The translations under genes and the position numbers were made by a program. Below, piece by piece: positions 39,601-50,400 of a DNA stretch of 64,000 nucleotides (its first letter is position 1; every line of letters starts with the position of its first letter). The notes under the pieces were generated by a model that was given only the letters and a program-made list of their open reading frames with translations, searched no databases and was not told where the DNA came from. Location: the NCBI GenBank assembly GCA_002118135.1, contig BDIU01000325.1:1-64000 (forward strand), in the 5' to 3' direction. This stretch comes from Trebouxia sp. TZW2008. Its lineage: Eukaryota > Chlorophyta > Trebouxiophyceae > Trebouxiales > Trebouxiaceae.

Positions 39601-41507
39601 TGATCATTGTGTTGATGACCAGTACCACGCTGCACAGTCTGCTGCATTTGAGCAGAAATACCTATCAGTCAACCTTCTAGATGTGGAAATGGCTTGAGTT
39701 GTGCTCAGACTTGCGCACTGCATGCAGCATAGGCTCCTATGTAATGGGCATATCACACAACGCTGACCTGTCGTGTTTCTGATCATTGCAGGCAGGTCAT
39801 TGTAAGAGATGCTCACCGTACAACACCCAAGAGGCAAAAATAGGATGGTCTCTGATAGCCACTGGGTGCAGCCACTTGTTACAGATGGCAGCTCTAAACT
39901 CCCCAGCACTCCCATCCTTCTGCTTCAATCCCGCATTCCCACAAAAGCTATAGTATGTACTGCACGGGTGAGACATATCATGTCACAAGACCTCATTCTG
40001 CAACAAACCTCAACCCCAAAAAGCTCTATTTGAAAGGCAAGCATACTAGCATGACATGCTCATCGTGCTGCTTTACATAGCAGAGCAATGATTACACTGC
40101 AAGCATGGCTGTAATCTCAACTTTGGCGTGTCAAATCTGCCGCTTTGCAAGCAATCTGAGGCATGCAAAACAGCAGCCCATTACTACAATCACGTATGTT
40201 GCAGTCCCAACACTCCTGTCATGTGAGAAGTCATGTCAGGCCTTGAAATTGTGCAAGCACTCACCTGCATGCAATTGCAAGGGTCAAGCTGTTCAGCACA
40301 ACCAGGGTGTACATGCTCCTCCGCCCAACACCAGGACTGTACAGAGCCGCTGACATCAGCTTGAAGAAGACAGCAACTGCATGCAGTGTGTGCAGGCCAG
40401 CCAAAATCTGCATGTCACACCCTGAGCTCGAGGTCGCACAATAAGGGCACATGGCCAGGTCACATGACACAGGGTGATAACATTGTCAACATCCCCAACC
40501 AATGAATGTGGACATTTGCACAACTCTGGCGTCAGCCTTATGTTGCAGACATTGCTACATCAGGGGAACCTCCAAGCAAGGCTGAGCCCTTGAGCCACTG
40601 AGGTTTTGCTTTGCTTTTTGGCTCATGCACCAAACAGAAAAAGCTCTTGAGACACAATGGCCAGTGCATGCAGCATAGGCGTGCCCAGAGCGTGCGCAGC
40701 TGCTCATGGTTGCTATCAGGCAGCATGCTCATGCAGAAAGTTTAAGACCAAGCTGCATGATCTTGATAGCCATATGTATAGCATCTTGTGCTGACATGTA
40801 TTTCAATGAACGTGTTGGCTTACCAACAGGGATAGCAAGAAAATGGTAAGCAGCATAGAGATGTCAGCTTTGACATCAATGCCCATGGACTGAAAGCTTG
40901 GCAAGTGTATAAACACTGCACTGCCCAGCCAGAACAAGTACAAGGAATAGTAGTTGATGTAACCCCTGCATGCATCACAAAGGCTATGCAAGTGTATGTG
41001 GCAACAACATCACAATGCGAACAAAGCTATGAGTTGGGATGGTTGCAAGGTGTTGGTGTTGAGTGGCGCATATGTGTAGTCACTGTTGTGCTTACTCTGA
41101 AGCTGAACCAAGCCTTCTGCGTATCAGAGGGCGTATGTACAAATATGCAAACAGTATAATCGCGCCTGCAGCAAGGCAAGACTTTGCTGACAGGATGAGC
41201 TGCTGAACACTTAGCCTGAACCTTGCAAGCTGAACACAGCAGACTGACCATAAAGGTAGAACCATTTTCGATTTAAGGCATACTTCTGCATGACTCCCTG
41301 CACGAACACAGCTATGAGTGTCCGTTTGTGCGAGCGACCTAGGACAGCATCAGCCTCGAGCGCTGCAGAAGGCGAGGTGTTCACCTGAATGCTGTCATAG
41401 CAAACACAGCCCACAGCACAAAACCCGCATAGATAGACTGCAATGTGTGTATGCTGGAAAGTCTCTAGAGGCGTCACCGCCGGCGGTGCGGCTTGCTTGA
41501 CTTTCAT
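27625..41507 (-). CDS. Large polytopic calcineurin-like metallophosphoesterase (land-plant membrane type)
   Basis: Two-metal phosphoesterase embedded in a multi-span membrane protein; substrate unknown to me. Minus-strand exons: 41507-41249, 41165-41096, 40965-40824, 40407-40265, 39959-39817, 39402-39247, 38991-38559, 38295-38231, 37912-37824, 37428-37249, 36811-36078, 35853-35706, 35422-35328, 34990-34821, 34449 to about 33678, 32447-32357, 30895-30693, 30380-30261, 29845-29608, 28465-28244, 27852-27625. Phases fit throughout, except that the donor of exon 15 is uncertain. The protein is about 1560 residues; the land-plant family has about 1000. N-terminal membrane spans include FIHLPSFQSMGIDV. 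Metal motifs are ADTGDGG, GGDLAYP, PGNHDW, LVTHQP, and GDLHFY with LIVNGLGGAFLHPTH. C-terminal spans end with HINTDGDLEIYGLAMDKV. Two Ser/Pro/Arg-rich insertions interrupt the catalytic domain, and another polar segment of about 140 residues precedes it. Confidence 0.92.
27895..27985 (-). repeat. Copy of the acceptor edge of the phosphoesterase last exon
   Basis: Matches the start of exon 27852-27625 (plus-strand core TGAGCTGCGCCA, CCTCCAAGCATA, GGCACCTGCA). It lies upstream of it, about 120 bp away, with the acceptor kept. Confidence 0.85.
28520..29180 (-). repeat. Five-copy array of the acceptor edge of phosphoesterase exon 20
   Basis: Upstream of exon 28465-28244 are five copies of its start (AGAYYLGMLAYYWVLATPAV), with acceptors near 28612, 28804, 28927, 29078 and 29168. 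Spacing is 90-190 bp. The copy near 29078 is nearly perfect through GFLFGCYLYIA. The one near 28927 has lost part of its 5' end. Confidence 0.9.
29435..29530 (-). repeat. Copy of the donor side of phosphoesterase exon 19
   Basis: Encodes AMAVFGMPEANTVTRTQICS and AGSVRQLSLQ, nearly the same as the end of exon 29845-29608, and lies downstream of it. Confidence 0.85.
32035..32300 (-). repeat. Three copies of the donor edge of phosphoesterase exon 16
   Basis: The segment encoding DVIGGIFYFCLV plus its GTGAGC donor is repeated at about 32040-32090, 32150-32205 and 32245-32295, downstream of exon 32447-32357. Spacing is about 90-110 bp and the donors are intact. Confidence 0.9.
32690..33230. repeat. 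Tandem satellite of about 120-bp units
   Basis: Four to five units share the plus-strand core GGCCCTGCTGTGCGCAGA, CAAGCATGCT and AGAGCATTG. They lie in the phosphoesterase intron between exons 15 and 16. Unlike the other arrays I cannot match the unit to a neighbouring exon. The open frames across it are repetitive and unlike the family. Confidence 0.85.
33255..33389. repeat. Long foldback (inverted repeat) in a phosphoesterase intron
   Basis: Arms 33279-33301 and 33343-33365 are perfect 23-nt reverse complements with a 41-nt spacer. Pairing continues outward with about seven mismatches to roughly 33255 and 33389, giving a stem of about 47 bp. No transposase or target-site duplication is evident. 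Confidence 0.85.
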
Positions 41508-42455
41508 CTGGTAGTTCTGCTACGAAAGGTAAACGAGACAGGTAGACGTACAGCAAAGATCGCTGTGCCTGCGCGGCGCGAGGATCGCAAGTGCCCCAAG
41601 TCTGGCATACGATAAGCGAGTATGCAAGTCAACGTTCTCTTCTGTCATTGCCATGCAAATGCCTCACGTTTGGCGCACAAACATAGCATTCGATAAAAAA
41701 GTCAACACCAAGATGCTCCAAGAAAGCAGCAGTGCCACATCAGCACTTCACGTCACATGCAGCCCACATGACAGATACAGGAAGTTGGATTCCCTGCTGA
41801 CTGCAGGACTTGTGCTTGTCTGCAATCAGTGCGGTGCGTTTGTGAGACTTCTGACAACTTGCGCATTACAGCTGGCATGTCAGTAGAGATGGCCGTGTCA
41901 CTGACTTTGCCATGCAGCCAGACTGATTGCCACATGTCTGGTCAGCCTGCATGGGGGCTGACTTTCAGCGAGCTATGCATGCTAACAAAACGCTGCCACC
42001 ATTGCCTACCCGCAACACTTGAGACCAATCTAACACGCACCAGCTTGATGCCTCAGGCATGAATGGTTCTTTTTGCATTGCTCTGCATATGATGCAGATA
42101 TCTCACTGTCAGTGAGTTATTACATTTGAATTTTGGCAAATTTGCTGGGCATGTCTTGACCGTTGAGATCACAGAGCAGACACTGTTTTTGCCTTGTAGC
42201 ATAGCCTGTAGAGCTTTTGAGGCACTGAGGAAACAAGCCGGAAGCACAAGCACGACAATTTGCTGAGGCTATGTTCAGCAGACACTTTACACAACAGGAG
42301 CTACTGCAGGTCATAGTCAAACATACCGGTAGATGGTCATGTCACACACTCCTTGAAAGCCGGCTCTCCTGAATCAAATTTGTAGCTGTATTAAAGTCTG
42401 AGTCAGCTACATACCGTGACCACTCAGAGGACACAGTCACTGCATTTGCTGGCGT
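41508..42455. other. Intergenic region between the phosphoesterase start and the hexokinase stop
   Basis: Holds the phosphoesterase promoter and the hexokinase 3' region. No gene I can support. Confidence 0.5.
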
Positions 42456-45400
42456 TTACTCCAGGTCATTTGAAGGGCTGCCACCGCTTTTGCTTTTGCC
42501 CCCACCAGTCTTGTTAGGCGTGCTTGGTCCTTCTTGCAAGCCTTTGTTTTCCTTCCCAACATCACCATCAGACTGCTTCAATTCGTCAGCCCTAAGTGCT
42601 GCTGCTGCTAGGTATGCAGCGCCAAGCGAAGACCCATCAGCCACATGTTTGAATTCAACTGCATCTGCAGCTGTCTGACCCATGATGTCGACCAGACCGC
42701 TTTTGATGGCTTCCCTGTAGTTTGTGTAGTGCTCAAAGACGCCCCCGTCTACTCCTACGACTGTTCTAGTTCCGTTGTCTCTGTCAAGTTGCCTTATGAC
42801 GGCTGCGATGGCAGTTGCTTTGAGGCGCCCGGCTCTCCAGCCAACCATATGACATACCTCCTGTACCTACAGCGGCAGCAAAGCCAATGAGAACCCATGC
42901 CACCCAATGACAAGCCTGAATTGTTGTTTCCTTTCCCTCTGAAGTACACAAACAATAGCAACTTTGAGAGACACTCATGAGCAGTTGAGCCACATTGCAT
43001 GACAGCGGTCTGCATGGCAGGCTTACTGATCTGGTCTACACCAGTGACAAGCAGCGAATAAAAAGAATGCAGCTAATCATTCATGTCAAACACTTTGTTT
43101 TGGTGACTGACACGACTGTCCTTCAGCACACAAACAGCAAGGCGAGTGCAGCTCACCACTTGAGTTGAGTCCAGAGTGATCTGGTCCACAGCCAGGCCGC
43201 AAGCTTCCTGCAGAATGTCTGCTGTGTGCAGCAAATCTGTCGAAGTGTCATGGTCGATCTTGCTCATTTGTGGTGTGCTCAAGGCACTGTTGCATTTCAG
43301 GCCTGCAGGCACTCTCTGGCCAAATAAGCCCCCCTCCTCAGCTAACCTGAGCACAATTCTCCTGGCAATGTCTCCCATATACAGCCCTATAGCACGACAG
43401 CAATTGTTTGGGAGGCTAAATGATGTTGGGATGACTTGACTGCTTGTATCGACTTCATTGCAGTCCAGACAGGAGCTTTTGCGCCAAATGAGCCCCTGTC
43501 CTCAGCTAATCTGAGAATAATTCTACTGGCAATGTCTCCCATATACAACCCGACAGCACGACAGCAATCGTCTGTAAGGCTAACTGATGTTAAAATGACT
43601 GTTATGATTGACCTCATGGCATTCCAGACAAGCACTCTCTGTCCGAAAGGGCTGCCTTCCTCAGCTAATCAAGAACAACCCTCCTGGCAATGTCTCCCAT
43701 ATACAGCCCTACAGCACAATAGCAATGGCCTGTAAGGCTAACTGATGTTAAAATGACTGTTGTTATTGACCTCATTGCATTCCAGACCAGCACTCTCTGG
43801 CCAAAAAGGCTCCCTTCCTCAGGGAATCTGAGAACAACTCTCCTGGCGACGTCTCCCATACACAGCCCTACACTGCAACAGCATCTGTCACAACAGTCCG
43901 TGATGGTGTTGTTGCGGTTGTTTGTATTGGTTTGATTGCATTGTAGGAGGTGCATTGTGTCAGGCATTCAAAATTGCTAGGCATGTCACAACATCAACCT
44001 GAGCCACAATACATTCACTCACCTGCTGTCATTTTCTCAAGGTGCTGCATGTCTGGGTTGACAGACTCAGCATCGATCGCTAGGTCCTCGCCGATCATTG
44101 GCAAATGCTGGCTGATGAAGTTTCCCCACTCGCAATTGATGATCATGTTTTTGTCTTTGGGCAGCGGCTTTGTGGCGTTCTTCACACGATGTGAATCCTC
44201 AACATAGGCTCCATTGCTTCCAGTGCCCAGTATGACGCCTAGCATTGTATCTTGGTCCTGGTATCGACACGCTGCGAGAGTGGCTACTGTGTCATTGACT
44301 AGAGACATCACCCTTGCCTGCAGTTACACAGCAGGTATGAGGCAAGCGGCAAACATGACACCAGCAGCAGTGGAAGCAGTAACAGCACAAGAGCAATAGC
44401 TTGCGAGCAACAGCAAAATCAAGAGCGAGAGCAGCAGCAAGAGCTTAAAGGCAGTCAAGAGCAAGAGCAAGAGCAAGAGCTTAAAGGCAGTCAAGAGCAA
44501 GAGCAAGAGCAAGAGCAAGAGCAAGAGCAAGAGCAAGAGCAAGAGCAAGAGCAAGAGCAAGAGCAAGAGCAGCGGCAGCAGCAGCAAATGTACAATTGCA
44601 AAGTAACAGCCTCCAGAGTGAGGAAGACAGACTGCATGGAGCATGTGGACATATCTTGGCAAATTTCCACACGCCAAAAGTAAAATCTGGAAGCGCTGCC
44701 AGTTCACCTTCATGCCCCTGCCGGTGCAATGCAGCTTCCAGCAAGTCTGTGGGGTCTTAATCTGGGCAGTTTTGAACATGGTGACAATGACAGCTGGAAA
44801 ACGCGTGATTTTACCTTCATGCCCTGCGGCCGCAATGCAGCTTCCAGCAGGTCTGTTGGGATTCAACCTGGGCACGGTTCAACACGGCGACAATGACAGT
44901 TGGAAAGGACACGAGTTTACCTTCATGCCCTGCCGCCGCAATGCAGCTTCCAGCAGGTCTGTTGGGTCCTCACCAATGGCGTTGGAGTTGGTGAAGCCCT
45001 TGTTCCACTTGATGAGGGTGCCGTGATTGACGCTCTGCTGATGCATTGGAAAGCTGAAACAGAAGCCCACCACAGTGTCACTGTCTGGCTTTGGCCTGCA
45101 TAGCCATGTTTGCTGTGTGAACAGGGTGGACTTCAGATGATGATTGTGATGGTGGTGATGATGGTGAAGCCCTTGTTCCACTTGATGAAGGTGCCGTGGT
45201 CGGCGCTCTGCTGGTTCATTGGGAAGCTGACACGGAAGCCCACCACATTGTCACTGCCTGGCTTGGGCCCGCATAGCCATGTGCATTGTGTGAACAGGAT
45301 GGATTTCAGGTGGTGATGATGGTGAAGCCCTTGTTCCACGTGATGCGGGTGCCATGGTTGACGCTCTGCTGGTGCGTCAGGAAGCTGAAACAGAAGCCCA

Positions 45401-46757
45401 CCTCAGTGTCACAGCCTGGCTTTGGCCTGCATATCATGATCACATGCGCGTCGAGTGCATGACTAGTGTGATAAGTGATCATGCTTGACACATACCTGAC
45501 ATCCACTGTTATCCTGGCACACTGGATGCTTCTGTATACAGAACCTCCCGACATGATGCTTGACAGCATGATTTGCCAATGTCTGGTTTGTCGCTGTCAT
45601 GCATGAAAGGCAGCATGGGGACAGGAGGGCACTCACTTCTTGCCGAGGCGATCTGCAAAGGTGACAAGCTTGTTTGCCATGAAGTCAAATAGCTCATCAG
45701 CTGGAGTGTGGTGCATGTGCTCCTCGATAGGAAACTCATCCATTTGCAGGTCATCCTGAAGACAAAGGGCACAGCTGCTCAGTTTTTAGTAAAATGCAGA
45801 TCCTGGTGTTGGTGACAATTGCCTGGAAGCAATGAGCATGCAGCTTGTCTGTGAACGGATCACTCGTGCTGTCTGCCATATCTGATGAGCGAGCGCAGCA
45901 TTTCCAGACAACGGACAAGGCAGCATGTAGGCGTGAAATGTCAGATTGGGCTTCAGCCAATCAGCAGCTTTGGTCAGCTATACAGCAAGTGGAGAACAGA
46001 TGATCTGAGGCATACCATTTCGCCATGTCTATCAGACAGCTTCACATAGACTGTTCTGAAGTTGGTGCCGCCCATGTCCAGAGCAAAGTATTCGCCAGAT
46101 TCAAATCTGCAAGGTGTACAGAACATCTATGGCTGTGAAAGGATGATTTGCAAGCATTAAGGTCAGGAGTCAAGGTAGAATTAGTCATTATTAGTCACAT
46201 GTTACTCACCCATTTGGAAGCTCATCAACCATACTTGGCAACATCATGAGAGAGGACTGACCTTCTCCTGACAGGGTGGTGTTGAACTGCAGCATTGCGT
46301 GTGTTGCATAAGCTTGCCAATTGAACGTCTTGAGCAGCAGTTATAGATCGGCTAAACATGCATGCAATGTACCTGTTTCACAATGTCATCTCGAATGGTA
46401 CGGAGAACATCTGCTGACACTTCGAGCTTCCGACGATACTGCAAGTAGCGAAAGGAGCTCAACGGCAGCTTTCAGAGCTTATCTCACGTCACGCACGGGT
46501 TGCAGCAGATGGTACGCAACAGTCTGGCGAGCTCAGCGTGTGCTTGTCGAGCAAACTGTGCTCGTGGAGATGGAATGAAAGCGCGTCACCTCTGACAGCA
46601 GCTCGTTCAATTTCGCGGATCGCTGTTCGTTCACAGAGGATTTGCCAGTGGCGTTTCGTCGAGCGTACAAAGTGACTGCGATTGCAACGGCTGCCGCGCC
46701 AGCCAGACAGCAGAGAACGGTACTGCCATGTCTTTGCATCAATCCTGACTCGGGCAT
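42456..46757 (-). CDS. Hexokinase with N-terminal membrane anchor (plant type B-like)
   Basis: Phosphorylates glucose and other hexoses with ATP. Nine minus-strand exons: 46757-46590, 46438-46373, 46286-46210, 46106-46016, 45755-45637, 45095-44921, 44317-44023, 43386-43157, 42860-42456; all GT-AG, phases close to 541 residues. Residues about 12-30 form one hydrophobic span followed by ARRN, like the outer-mitochondrial anchor of plant type B hexokinases. The phosphate-1 loop is LDMGGTNFR (113-121). Sugar-site features are MLPSMVDELPNG, HGTLIKWNKGF and SLVNDTV, with catalytic D241. Then come GTGSNGAYVE, INCEWGNF and the adenosine site VGVDGGVFEHYTNYREAI. A polar Lys/Ser/Gly tail of about 40 residues follows the core, which is unusual. 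In-frame TAG precedes the ATG, so the start is well defined. Exon-edge arrays flank exons 6 and 8. Confidence 0.96.
43430..43900 (-). repeat. Three copies of the acceptor edge of hexokinase exon 8
   Basis: Copies of the start of exon 43386-43157 (YMGDIARRIVLRLAEEGGLF) lie at about 43480-43560, 43630-43710 and 43770-43870, upstream of it. They encode MGDIASRIILRLAEDRGSF, a damaged form and MGDIARRVVLRFPEEGSLF. Spacing is about 150-170 bp. Confidence 0.9.
44440..44575. repeat. AAGAGC hexanucleotide minisatellite
   Basis: About twenty AAGAGC units with a small internal duplication, in the hexokinase intron between exons 6 and 7. The Leu/Ala runs it encodes on the minus strand are not in the gene model. 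Confidence 0.95.
44680..44880 (-). repeat. Two copies of the donor edge of hexokinase exon 6
   Basis: Copies at about 44695-44760 and 44810-44875 repeat PTDLLEAALRRQGMK, one reading PTDLLEAALHRQGHE. They lie downstream of exon 45095-44921. Confidence 0.9.
45130..45440 (-). repeat. Two copies of the acceptor side of hexokinase exon 6
   Basis: Copies at about 45160-45268 and 45320-45433 repeat GFCFSFPMHQQSVNHGTLIK and WNKGF with changes. In the nearer copy the acceptor CAG has become CGG; in the farther copy it is intact. Each ends at the same point after WNKGFT, followed by a CATCAC-rich stretch. Confidence 0.9.
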
Positions 46758-47421
46758 AGCTGCCAATTCGACAGTGGCTGACGACTCAACAGCCTAGGTG
46801 CGTGAGCCTCACACAGAGTCAAGTAAAGTCACTGAGCCTGCCGGACACCCGATGGCAACAATGTGCAGAAGTCTCAATCGCTGATGAAATTCGCATGCAA
46901 CGGCGCAAGCATCAGTCGCGGAATGCAATTAGCAATGGAAATCAGTACGGTTCACTAAGCGGCATGCCCAGTCAGCAGTCGCCCTACAGCTGCCCTCAAG
47001 CCCTATAAAGTCTGTTTTGCCCTGATGACTAATGAAGTGCTGTCTATTGACTACGGTCCTCTTCTTCTGCAACCGTACAACCACGGCAACACCATAAACA
47101 TCTGATCTGCGCAAAACGCCTTGCATGACAGCAGCACAAGAACCGTCCACGAAATTTGCAGCTGCAGACGTCTGCAACTTGGCGTGCGAATCAGCCATTG
47201 TAGACTGCAGCGAAAGTTTTCGCTCTCACAGTGATCCACGTCTCTTCACTTGACCCTCGTCGTCTACGCGGTAGACTCGCCGCCGCATTCTCTGTGTTGA
47301 ATCTGCAACTCGATTTCAGAAGTGTTCATATTGTTGACGAGACCGACTTTGCCCTAAGTGTTGACGTTGACCGAAGCACTCACAAAACCGGTCTTGTACA
47401 TTTCCCATTTCGAGCGCCTGT
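46758..47421. promoter_or_regulatory. Shared divergent promoter region of hexokinase and MutS2
   Basis: The hexokinase ATG (46757, minus) and the MutS2 ATG (47422, plus) face away from each other across about 660 bp. No TATA box is evident. Short open frames here have no family match. Confidence 0.5.
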
Positions 47422-50400
47422 ATGGACTGCGGCATCAGCAAGCAGCCTGTAAATTGCTTGCATGCTCAAAGATGGCGCTCGCGCCCAGCTGTAGCTCCTA
47501 CAGGTCGCTGCACATCTTCAGCTGCAGAGCTTGCATCTCGTCCCACGCCGCCTGCTCTCAGGCTGTTTCAGGCTGAATGCAATAAAGCCCGCAAGCCACC
47601 AACACGCCGTTCCGTTACAGCGTCAGCCGCTGTCAGTGCATCTCCAACCCTCCCAACAGAGGGATCAACACAGAGCAAGCAGGATCAATCCCAGGCACCA
47701 ACAGGGAATGGCCACATGAGCTCAAACGGCAGCCATAGCAACAAAACACCAGCGCACAATGCTGCTGCTGCAGCTATAGCATCACAGATCGTTCAGGCCG
47801 AATCCCTGGCATTGCTTGAGTGGCCAGAAGTGTGTCAGCAGGCAAGTACAGGCCTTCGTCAAAGCCAAGAAGCCACGCAATTGCTTCATCATCATCATCA
47901 CCAGCTCAGGCAGAATCTTGCCATCTCATGTCCTCATGACTGACACATCAAGTGTTGCTGACTGCATACATAGGTTGCACTGCTATAGTTGGCTGACACA
48001 TCAAGTATTACAGGCTGCGTTGACAGCTTGCACTGCTGCAATTGATTGACAATGTATTGCCTGCTGGACGCACTGGGGGCATCATCCACTGCTACAATTT
48101 GCAGACTCATCAACAAGTGATGGTTGCATTGACAGCTTGCACTGCCACAATTAGCTGAAACATCAAGCAATCCTTCCTGTTTCACAGGTGGCATCATTCA
48201 GTGCTGACACCACGACCCTTGCTTGCTGCATTGCTGTCTTGTTTTGGCTGACACATCAAGTAATGATGGCTGGAGGCACAGGATGTGCATTGCTACAGTT
48301 GGCTGTGATATCATCTTTGCATTGAATGCGCAGGTGTCATCCTTCCCTGCTATAGTCGGCTGACGCACGAAGAATCGCTGCCGTTATGCACAGGTGGCAT
48401 CTGTCACAGCTACAAGTGAGACAGCCAAAAGAGTATGCACAAGTTGCACTGCTACAGTGGGCTGACACATCCTCTTTGTTTCACAGGTGGCTTCTTTCAC
48501 AGCTACAGTTGAGGCAGCTGAAAGGGCGCTTGCAGCAGGACTGCCCATGGCATCATCCCAGCAGCAGGCAGAGCAGCTGCTGCAGGAGACAGCAGAGGCG
48601 CAATCAGCCAAGCTGTCTCTGAAGGGCGTCTTGGACCTGAGAGGCCCTCTCAATGCTGCTGTCAGGGACCGGGTGTTGCACCCTGTGCATCTGGATGGAG
48701 TGGCATCAAGCTTAGAGGTATGTCACATGGATGCTTCAAGCTTATAGGTGTGTCACATCTATGTGGTTTGAGCACAGGCTTGCAATCATAGTGTTGAAAT
48801 CTGGACATGTAATGCTATCGAGTAATCTGTTCAATGCCTTGTCTGTTGCGCTGCAACCTGTGCACCTGGATGGAGCGACGTCAGGCTTAGAGGTGCGTCT
48901 TATGCATGCAGTTTGGGCATGGACTGCCCAACATTTGGGCCACATTCATGCAGACTTGGCACCTGTGCTTTTGTTCAGTTTGTTGTTATCCGTGGCTATT
49001 CCTTTCATCTGAATGCTGAAGCATGTGCTGTCAGCGTATTGTCTGTTAGACTTGTGTGGTAAATTGCACTGTTGCTGCAGTGTAATCACTCAAGCAGCAT
49101 CATCTGGGATTAGCAATGCGCAGCCTGTGAACCCAGACTGAGCATTGTTGTACCCAAAAGAAGTTGTTTGTAAGTGTGATTCCAGTGTCGTACCCCATGT
49201 GCTTTACCTCACAAGCGCATGTTTGGCATGGTTTATTTCTATTCAGTAGAAGCGTCGCTGCTCATGGTAGAGACGAGCTACATGTGTATGTCAGAGATAT
49301 CACAGCTTCACCAATGAGATTGTGTACAACATCATCACCAAGTGAGATAGACTACTGACAGCACATCACAGTGTCCCTCGATTGAGGGAGCATTGTCACG
49401 TACATCAGCAAAATCTACAGGAGATTCTCTTTTAAAGGCACTTGGCACAAGGACATCTTCAATGTAAGGCCAAGGCGGTTGGAAATCAAACGGAGCATTC
49501 TGACTGCTGTGCTACGTCTGAGTGATGACATCTCAATGTAAGGAAATTTGTCTTGGTAAAAGATGCAATTGTGACCAAGAGAAGCTGCTGTAATTACTCC
49601 ATCGAAACTGACAAGGAGGAATCTATATTCACAACAACACAAAAGGTTGTTGTCCACAGGTGGCAGCAGCAGTGGCGGACAGGCTGTCAGCAGGGCAAGG
49701 CCAAGAGCCCCTCTTCCCTGCCCTGCAGTTCCTAGGCAGGGGCATCAAGAACGCCGTGCCTGAGCTGAGAAGCAGCATCAGACACTGCATAGAGGTATGT
49801 TCTCCACCTTCACAGCAGCTCATGTTGCAGTGCAAACATGTTCAATGTGCAACAGTAAATGGTTTGAGTTGAAGAGCAGCATCAGACACTGCATTCAGGC
49901 ATGTCCGGCCACCTGCACGGTAGGCCATGTTACAAAGTAAATATAGCTGGTGCAGAACTGTCCAAAAATGTTTTGCCTAAGGACCAGAATCAGCATCGGA
50001 TCATCCATTCAGGTACGCTTCTCTGCCTGCACAGTAGCTCACACTGCAGCATGCGAATGCAGGACAGACCTGCTTGGGAGCAGTTGATCAAGCTGTATGT
50101 ACCTAGCTGGTCCCCACAAACGCATTGCAGTATGCAGAATAGCAAGCATTCATGCCAGCAAGCGGACATGCAGCAATAGACAGCAGAGGCATGGTCCTCC
50201 GCTCTGAGCCAACAAGCACAGTTAGCAGTTGCTCCTATAAGTACGCGATACTGGATGCAATGTGGTGTGCAGTATGGTAGATTGCTGGACAAAGCCATTC
50301 AGCGGCTTGGCAGCATCAGACAGGAGGGACGGCGACCAGAATGAGGCTCTGCACTTTACGTCTGCTGCCAAAACTTTGCCATAACAGACGCATTGTTATC

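Noticed and set aside
44324..44875. Minus-strand frame with long Leu runs resembling membrane spans
   Set aside because: It is the translation of the AAGAGC microsatellite plus duplicated exon edges, inside a hexokinase intron.
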